From positions 11,036,001 through 11,100,000 of the forward strand of contig OZ005608.1 in assembly GCA_963930655.1 (NCBI GenBank): DNA of 64,000 bases. Reading direction: 5' to 3'. Under the pieces are notes generated by a model that made no database searches, had not been told where the DNA came from, and worked only from the letters and a program-made list of their open reading frames with translations. How positions within the stretch are numbered: the first letter of the stretch is position 1; each line of letters opens with the position of its first letter. Positions 41,201-50,200 of the stretch are shown here, one piece after another. The position numbers and the translations under genes were made by a program. This DNA is from Myrica gale (Eukaryota; Streptophyta; Magnoliopsida; Fagales; Myricaceae).

Positions 41201-44200
41201 TCAACCTCGTGAACTAGGAAAGGCGCTTGTTCTTCAAGATGCCATCTCGGATCTTCCAGCTGTACTCACATCATAATTAATTTGCTTTTTTTTTCTGCTT
41301 CTATGCAATTCAACGGGATGTTTAACTAAGTTTCTTTGATAGGTCACAAACTCTGAAACTCGTGAAGAAATGGCATACCAAAAGGGTCCAGAAACTGAAT
41401 TTCAAACTTATATAAGGTCAACTCAATATGGTAATGCTACTGTCCTATACATGTGACACATTGAGCTAATTTGAGAGCGATGTATACTACCTAGATATTT
41501 GTTGCTAGTTCTGCTATGGAGCCATTTGAGTATGCCTACTTACAGTAGATCTAGTTGCTAGCTTGAATTTGATGCTTTTCTAGTTATATAAATATTGTTT
41601 GTTTTTCCTTATTTTTGTATTTTGTACTACATTTCAAGTTTGATTGAATCATACCTTTAGACGTCTTAAAAGTGTTCTTGGACATTGGTGATTTGAAATA
41701 CAAAAAAATTTAGTGAGCAAAAAGGTAGGCTATATAAAAACTATAGAAGTGAAAAATGAACATTAAAGAACCAAAATCTTTTAAGAAGAAAAAACAAGGC
41801 CTTTCTGTCTCTCTCAATCACTCTTCCTAAGTCCTAATTCCTCTCTTCTCTCTGTCAATGCCTCTCTAAAACAAGAACCGAATGAAGATGCAGTGAGTGT
41901 TAATGTTACTGTTACAGGATGCAGAGATATATCTTTTTCACCATCAAGTGATCTGAAAACAGCACACAAAATTCCTCAAATATTTCCCCGAACTCGTCCA
42001 CAAATATGTTCAGCTCCAAATAACGACCATCGAAGCGAGCGAGGAAAAACAAGCAACCATGTTCTACTTTCAGATCAAAGATCTGAAGTTTGAATCCTCC
42101 TATTTTTGTCCCTAAGAACACAAAAAAGCCTTAATTAATGGTCCAATTTTTGTATCTGGGGTATATTTGATTCCCTCAAAAACAGAGTAGACTTTCAGGT
42201 CTCGACTAAATTTCCAAAGACAAAAGCCATAATATTGGTGACCAAAGTTGAGCCAAAGGATAAAGATGGCATGAGAGGTTGGGTTTGGTGCCAGGGTTCC
42301 TATGTCTCGGAGCCAGTGGCTCTGATAAGATAGATCACTATGGAAAGGATGACCATGAACAGCAGCTGGCAGAAAATTCTCTTCTTTTTCAAGGTTTTGA
42401 GACAAACAGAGAGAGAGAGAGAGAAAGACATTAATCTTGAAGACACCATAGAAAGAGAGGTCATCTAAGAGAAGTGTTTGAAATGAGGAGAGAAGGGGGT
42501 GGGGGGGGGGGGGAACAGGAGAGGTGAGGCTCTTAATTTTTTTTTTCTTTTTTCCCTCTTTTATTTATATGAGTGTTGACTTATTTGTTATCCAAGAAAG
42601 TACCTGTTACATTGCGGTGAGACTTTAAATCTTGTTTTTCATTAGTCAATGTTGGATGAAAAACATAATGCAGGGGTACTTCCTAAATATGTCTGCTTCA
42701 AGGAGTCTCAGTCCTTTTTGTTATATGAGGTCCCTGCTGTTCTAGATTTAAGTTCCGGAAGTGTGTGGCATAGTTCTTTTAAAACATGGGCTGCTGTTCT
42801 AGATTTGTGGTCGTTTTCAAATTAGGTGATAAAGGGGTGGATAAATCAGTGTTTAAATTCAAAAGCTTAGTCTGACTCCATGCAGGAGATTTAATCATTC
42901 ACTATATTCTAGTACCTTCTCTCACATGTGCACCCCATGTTCATTAATGGAGATCTAATGATGAAGGATCCAATCTGAAGATAATCTAGAATGTGAGTCG
43001 GTTCAGTCTAAATAGAATATAGACCCTAGAATGAAGCAAGAAAGCCAACGAAAAGTACAGAGATATATGCGAATGGCCTACCATAGGGAATCAAATATGA
43101 ATCAAATTTAGCTCTGCTAACCTGTAAAACCATCCAGAGCAACATGTTAAGCGTGTATTGGAGTAAAATGAGGAAATGGAAATGCGATAGAATTTGCACG
43201 CATGACCTGTTTTTATATTTTCATTGATTATCACTTATCCAATAGGCATAAGTTGATATAGGACATTTAAGTTGAAGTGGAAATTTGTATCATTAAATTG
43301 TATTATAATGGGTATTGCAAGGGGCTGTGGCAGTTTTGTTGCTATCTATCTCAATCAAGAGAAAGATTAAAAAGAAGGGTCATTGGCCTAGATATAAATG
43401 CTTTTTTTTTTATAAATAAGACAGTTTTATTAAAAAGAGAAAAAAAAACAAAACACAACGGAATCAACAGTACAAGAGAAAATACTGAAGAAACCAATCC
43501 ACGGGCCTACAAACTTTCCCAGAAAACAATAACCCACAAGACCCACCCGCATCCCCAACGAGACCCACTGGCCTACAAACTTTCCCAATAGCCCACAAGA
43601 CCCACCCGTATCCCCAACGAGACCCCTAGCAATCCATTCCAAAGGTCACAGTCTTCCTAGCGGTCGAAGAAGACCCTTCATAATTAATCGAAGATTTCAA
43701 GCCCTTCAACTCCCGGATCATCCTCCCCCCTGATTTTCTCGATGTTTTCGACCGTATCGGCGCCCGATCGCGTTCCAACGCTGCAAATAACTCCCTCATC
43801 TTTTCCTCTTGACCGCCACAAGACAACCCAACCATCTCACCCACTGAGGAAACCATGTCCAAGACCCACGCCGGAGATTCTCCCCCCAAAGCTTTATGCG
43901 GCAAACTAACCGCCAAAGGTACGATCGAGGTGAAACTACCATCCTCCGTCCCTGAAGCCTCAGGAACACTATCGTCAACACAAACGACAGCCCCTTGAAT
44001 GGTCCTAGAGCACTCACCGAGCTTCTCCATGTCCCCGGGCTCCACAACCTCCATTTCTAAAACAGTTTTGGAATTCTCAACACTAGACCCGGTCTTAAAC
44101 AACCCCCTGACACTCGCTTCCACCTCCAGACCACCTGAGGGAACCCCAGATGCACTCTCCACCACTGGTCTCACCAATTTGTCGGAGCTCCCAGCACCAC

Positions 44201-47200
44201 TATCTTGAAATTGAACCCCCTCCATCAGTACACCATACGGGATCTTCCCACCCTCTTGATCGGCCCGATCTGTGTCGAGAAAGCCGAGATTCGACATCCC
44301 CAGCACGCCAGAAGAGGAACGAGAAAAAGCAGCCTTGGCCTCGGTCGACTGTTCCGGCGCCGGCAAGTCATCGGAACCCTGCCCGGCCACCACAGACGTC
44401 GTCGACGAGGGTCCTCCGACCACCGGCAACGGGATCCGGTCAGCACCCGAGCCCATCTCCAGCGGATCGGAGATGGCGCAAGTCTCGGGCTCGTAAGGAA
44501 GACGCGGGTCATTGCCCGGATCCGCAAGCCCACCCGGCCCATTCCCAGCCTGCCCCATACAGCCCACCCAGCTCTCCACACCAGCACCGCACGCCAGCTG
44601 GGCCGAAGCCAGCACCCCAGCTGAAGCACCCAACTGGCCCAACCCGAGAGAACCACCCACCCCCTTCCCAGCCTGCCCCATACAGCCCACCCAGCTCTCC
44701 ACACCAGCACCACACGCCAGCTGGGCCGAAGCCAGCACCCCAGCTGAAGCACCCAACTGGCCCAACCCGAGAGAACCACACGCCTTACATCTCAACCCCT
44801 GCCTTGGTTCCGTCAGTTGCTCCTCAACGAGTTTAGTTAGGCTGTCCAGCTCATCCCTCAGGCGCATTAATTGCGCCCATACCTCCCCATCCAGCCCAGC
44901 CGACTTCGCAGACCCCCCAACAGCAATATTTCGAATCACGTGCCTTGGCAGGTGATTCGAAATTATGCCCTTTCCAGGTTCTCGAAACTCCCCTGCACCC
45001 TCCTCCTGCGTCTCCGGCGAGTACCCCTTCACCAGCTGGGCATAGGAAACGCCTTTCCTAACCTCTGCAACTGCATTCCCCACGCTTGACCGACGTAACT
45101 CAGCAATGGCAGAAATCACCTCCTCACAAGTCTGAGCGAAAGCCTGCCATCCGAGGCCCGACCGTCCCTCTTGGATCCTTACTACTCCCCTCCTCTGTCG
45201 GTCCCCAAATTCCACCAAAACTACGAATCTACCATGCTCATTCGAGCATTTCTGGGCAAGAAACGCTCTCGAGGATTCTTTGAACTTCAACGGAATATCT
45301 GCGTCGACGTTCCCCTCCACCAACTTGCCAAATAGGTTGGCAAGCCAGACCACCCCATGTCTGCCGATACGAACGAAGCTCCGCGATTTACGACTCGACT
45401 CCGATAACGTAACGAGACCCAAACTGCTAACCGAGAAATGAAATTTCTTCGCCTCTATCACCAAACTACGAACATAAGCCATCACAAACCACTAACTCAG
45501 GACAATACCATAATTGTATGAAACTACGGGGAAGGGAACGAAGGGGAGAGAGAACGGAGAAACCACAGACTTGAGAAACAGGCGGAAAAAAAACCCTATC
45601 TATGTTCCTAGCTGACACTTCTTCTGATTCACTCTCTATCGGAATTTCTCCTTCCTGTTCTGTAATGTCCAAAGCTTCTTAGCCTAGATATAAATGCTAT
45701 AATCCATCATCTTTTACCTAAATATTTGCATGTAGTTACCTTTGCTATTTGTAGCTACTCTTGCTTTGTTTTTTTGCATATTATTCTGCTTGGAATTCTT
45801 GAGGTACGATTGGATAGGGACAACTAGAGACTTTAAGGTTGTGAACATTTTAGATGTCACAGATTTGCGCCTAGATTGAAACACCAAGATCCTTAATCCA
45901 TTTAATCGCAGATCGTGTTATTAAAGAACTGTTTCTATGAAATGTTTCTGCGCGTTTGTTATTGGGATAGTCAATAAGAATTTAACAACAATTAAACAGG
46001 GGAAATACAGCCACATCAACCATGACAAAGGCACGGAAAGTCCAGCTCTAAATAAAAACTTTCCCCTGTTAATCAAAAACCCACAGTTCATGGTTTAGAC
46101 ATATCCTATTTCTCTTTCATCAATGGATATGTCCGGTTTCTTGCAGGAAATCGTGGTTTAGACAATTCGACATGTTGGATTCCATAAATACTCCTATGAG
46201 AGAAAGATTAAATTCACTATTCTCTACCAGTTTAGGCATAGTTTTTAGCTTTAAGGTAAGAATTCAACGTGTTGGATTTCATCCATTAAGGGAGAGTTTA
46301 GGCCAACATCATGTGAGGGTGAGAGAATGATGGTTAAATAAGTACTGAGCTTTTTCATTCTGGTTAACTTTTAGAAATGCCCTTTAGAAATATTACTATC
46401 CACCGGCATATGATGTCCTAATTACATATGCTTGAGATTTTTGTATCTTTTTGCCACCTTGTTTCCAAAGTGGCTGCATTTGGTACTTGCTTGTTGATTC
46501 ATTTACTTTCTTGATTAAGAAATGAAGTTGATCAACATTGTTCTAATTTTGTTTTCTTAAATTTTTATTGTACAGAGATGACCGGCTCAACATTAAATGG
46601 CTCTTTAGAAACAAAACATTCAATTTACGACCATCGCCCATACACATTGAGTGAAGATGATTACTTACGAGTTTGCCAAATTCCCAAAAGAAAAGTCTGA
46701 TACAGTTTAACTTTGCATTTATGACCTTTGACCTTATCTGCTGTTTCTAACTTATAAGAACTTCTAGGGTGCGAATTTCCGAGACCTTCCTGGTGTAGTT
46801 GTAGGAATTGATAATGTGGCTCAGCGGGATCCAGCAAAACAAAAGCTGCTTCCATCTGGAAAACCACTGGTGAGTAGTTTGTTTTCAGTTGGCTGGATAG
46901 AGGATCATGATTATTCTAAGGAAGTTTCTTTGCTGTGAAATTTTACAAATGTGATTCAGTCTCATATCTGTGTGTGGGTTTGGATGCAAATGCATGTGAA
47001 CCAAGATTGAGCAGCAAAAGTGAATTCAACTTGCTCAGTGAGTTTCCATGTTGAACTGAAGTAACCGTTTTGAATTGGCCATTGCAATTTGGATTTCTTC
47101 TTTTACTTCTTTTTTTCGGTTTTTTTTTGTGTGGTGTTGGGTGGGTGGGGGGGGGGGGGGAGAAGCATCTTATCAAACAACTAGTGTTCACATTGAATAC

Positions 47201-50200
47201 CTCAATCTCTTCTCATTATCCTCTCTAATTGCATCGCATGATCCGGCTATTGTTCTGGTGAAATCTCAAAGTTGTTTTACTCAGAGATCATGTTGAACTC
47301 ATTGACATATTGGCATTGGAGGGATGCAACGAGATCACAATAATTATCCAATTGTCCTTCTTCTCAAAGAACTCTGTTTTCTGTGTTTAAATTTGATAAT
47401 CTCGACTCGTCCTTCACAAAATCATTGGACACTCAGCAGTTGTAGACCCGATTTTGTTACTTATCTTGTCATCTTTTCTAATTTCTTTTCAGCTGAGCAT
47501 TTTCTAAATATTAATCTCTCATCTATACTAAAATATGTGACTTATTCTCTGTTTGGTTCACTTACCCTTTTCTGTTTGTATGTTAAATTCTATTCTCTGT
47601 CAATGAAACTGTAGTTTCAAATTTCATCTTGTTGGATTTTGGCTTTTCGTTAATCATGGAGCATCCTTATAATTTTGGATTGTCTGTCACAGTTAATGTT
47701 TCTTCCATGATAATGTAATTTTCAAACTACTGCCATTCAATATGCTTTTTGCCATAAAGATAGGAAGAGAAAAAAATATGTTTGAAAAGGTTATATCTCA
47801 AACATGACTATGAAAGATTCTTGGCAAACGTGTTACTTGCTGTCTTCCTAGTCAAAGAGAACTAGAGTTGTTGATGGGAGTTACTGAACAATTTGGATAC
47901 TCAGGAAACAAAGACTTGTCTACCTAATGAGACATGTATGTAATTTAATTTGAATGTATATGGGTCTGAAAGGATTGGAATGGATTCAAAGGATCTGGAA
48001 TTGTTCAGTGACTAAAGTAGGTTTTTTTTTTGTTCCTCAATAATGCCGATAGGCTTTCATTGCATTATGAATCCATAGAACGAGTTACATTAAAGAACTA
48101 GAAAAAACTATAGATCCAAGGGCATTATGAAATAAAGGCTGTCATATTCTATCGATGTAATGTCGGGCCGGAACTGAAAAACACTTTTACTGATCAAAAT
48201 ACTGTTTTATTTGCTTTTAGGTACCAGATTATGCCTTTACCTTTGAGAAAGGAAAGTCCAGAAGGTTAGATATTTTATTTCTTTCCTCTTGGTAGCCTCA
48301 GAATAGAGGCGTCCATCTAGTATAGTAAATTTTCTTTCCTTGACACACATACAGGCCATTTGCAAGGTTATGGTGGGACGAGACAGTGCCCACTGTAGTG
48401 ACTTTTCCTAGTTGTCACAATCAGGTCAATCCTTACTCTGTTTCATTATGTAATGCAGTTAATGTTTTGGATATCGTTTTAAGCTATTATCTTTTGTAGG
48501 CAGCATTACATCCAGAGCAGGACCGAGCCCTCACTATACGGGAATATGCAAGGTTGCAAGGCTTTCCTGATTACTATCAATTCTGCGGAACAATTAAAGA
48601 AAGGTACATAGTCCCCTGCAACCCCCACCCCCCACTAGAAAAAAAAAAAACCTTGTCGTCAACTGTAAGCTCTCTTATGAAAAGCTTCCGCCATTTTTGT
48701 CGCATGTGAAACTACATGTATCACTCATAAGAATATGTGAAAGATGTAACCTTTCTCATTGGACAACAGGGTTATTCATGACATCTATAGTTTAACTTCC
48801 AATTTGATTCTCATAGTCCTTTCAGTAGAAGGGCTGAACAAGAAGGATTTCTAGGGGCTGTTTTTCATTAAAACACCACAACTTGATCACAACCTAAATT
48901 GAGTATTAATTTATGAAACAAGAGGTAATACAAATCTTACATAGACCACAAATCTCAATACTATATTGCTAGAAAAGCTGTGGGAGGAATCAAACAAGTT
49001 TTTGAGTTGTGAGTCTTAAAGACAACCCAAGAGGGGGGGGGGTGAATTGGGTTTTTCAAAAACTTTTGAACTCTTTTGCACACAAACCCAAAACGTTCTA
49101 ATCAATATCTAGGAAAAACTATGGACTAGATATATGCAAACAAAGATAACAACTATTGTAGATAAACAAGTTCAATCACGAAATACCAGCAGAAATAAAA
49201 GAGAAGGGTAAGAGAGATGACACCAGTATTTTTAGGTGGTTCGGCCAATCTCTTGCCTACGTCCACCCCCAAGGCTATTGACTTCCTTGGGCTTCCTTCA
49301 CTATTCTCCAAGTGATTACACACCTTAGCTTCCGGGGTGCTAAGGAACCGTTACAAAGCGTTTTCCGAGCTTACGCTTCAACTCGTTTTCCAAATCCCAA
49401 ACCCTAGGGATTTCTTCTACTTCTCACAAGTAGGGTACAGTGTTCACACAACACTAGGAGGGTTTACAAAGATTGGGTACAATGAGTGAAGGCTCTCTAA
49501 GCCAGATTTACAAGTGGGTAACTCAAGAAATGAAACGGCTCTCTAAGCCAAATCTACAAATGAATAGCTCAAGATATGGAAAGGCTCACTAAGCCAAGTC
49601 TACAAATGAAAGAACCTGAGTTTTGCTAGAGGAACAAGATCTTTTGAGAAAGCTTTGTAGAGTTGCAAGATGATTCACGAGCTTTCTCTCTCAAGAAATT
49701 AGGGCAAGAATAATTTTCGTGTGAAGCTCTTCAAGTGTTGTTGTTTCTCTTTCAAACTTCTTCTATTTATAGTCTCTAGGGCATCAGGGGTCTTCTTGTA
49801 AAGATTTGGAGCCGTTGGAGGTCATTTGGGTCCTTTGGAGACAACTTTTAAGTGAGTGACGTTGCTCCAGATCTGAGAAATCGAAGCATGTGTCGACACC
49901 ATCCATGTATGTGTCGACACCTAGGAGTTTTGCCTGGAAACTCACTCTCAGGTGTATGACCAATGTGTCGACACTTATGTCCAATGTGTCGACACTTCTC
50001 TTCAAAGTGTTGACCCTTCAAAATGCCTTGGAAACATGCCTTCGGGTGCATGTGCAATGTGTCGACACTAAGTGTATATGTGTCGACACCTTCAAATTGG
50101 CTTGGATGCTTGCTTTCTGTCGTATGACCAATGTCTCGACACCTTTGCTCTATGTGTCGACACCTTCAAATTGGCTTGGATGCTTGCTTTCTGTTGATAG

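Larger units (their letters stand above)
43403..45681 (-). mobile_element. ORF1-only LINE ('half-LINE') with 17-bp target-site duplication
   Basis: GCCTAGATATAAATGCT is present at 43386-43402 and 45682-45698, a perfect 17-bp duplication. On the minus strand the element starts AAGAAGCTTTGGACATTACA and has about 195 bases of leader. One long ORF follows (45485 to 43626), then a 3' region ending in AATAAAACTGTCTTATTTAT and a poly-A (T-run from 43403 on the plus strand). The 3' end matches the style of the other LINEs in the window, yet there is no ORF2. Confidence 0.85.

Noticed and set aside
41893..42405. Possible gene in CMT2 intron 17 (open frames on both strands)
   Set aside because: The frames are short, have no domain or consistent composition, and no splice-like structure was seen.
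44150..44836. 228-aa Pro/Ser/His-rich plus-strand ORF
   Set aside because: It is the antisense shadow of the GC-rich ORF1-like gene on the minus strand, and its repeats mirror the 123-bp duplication.
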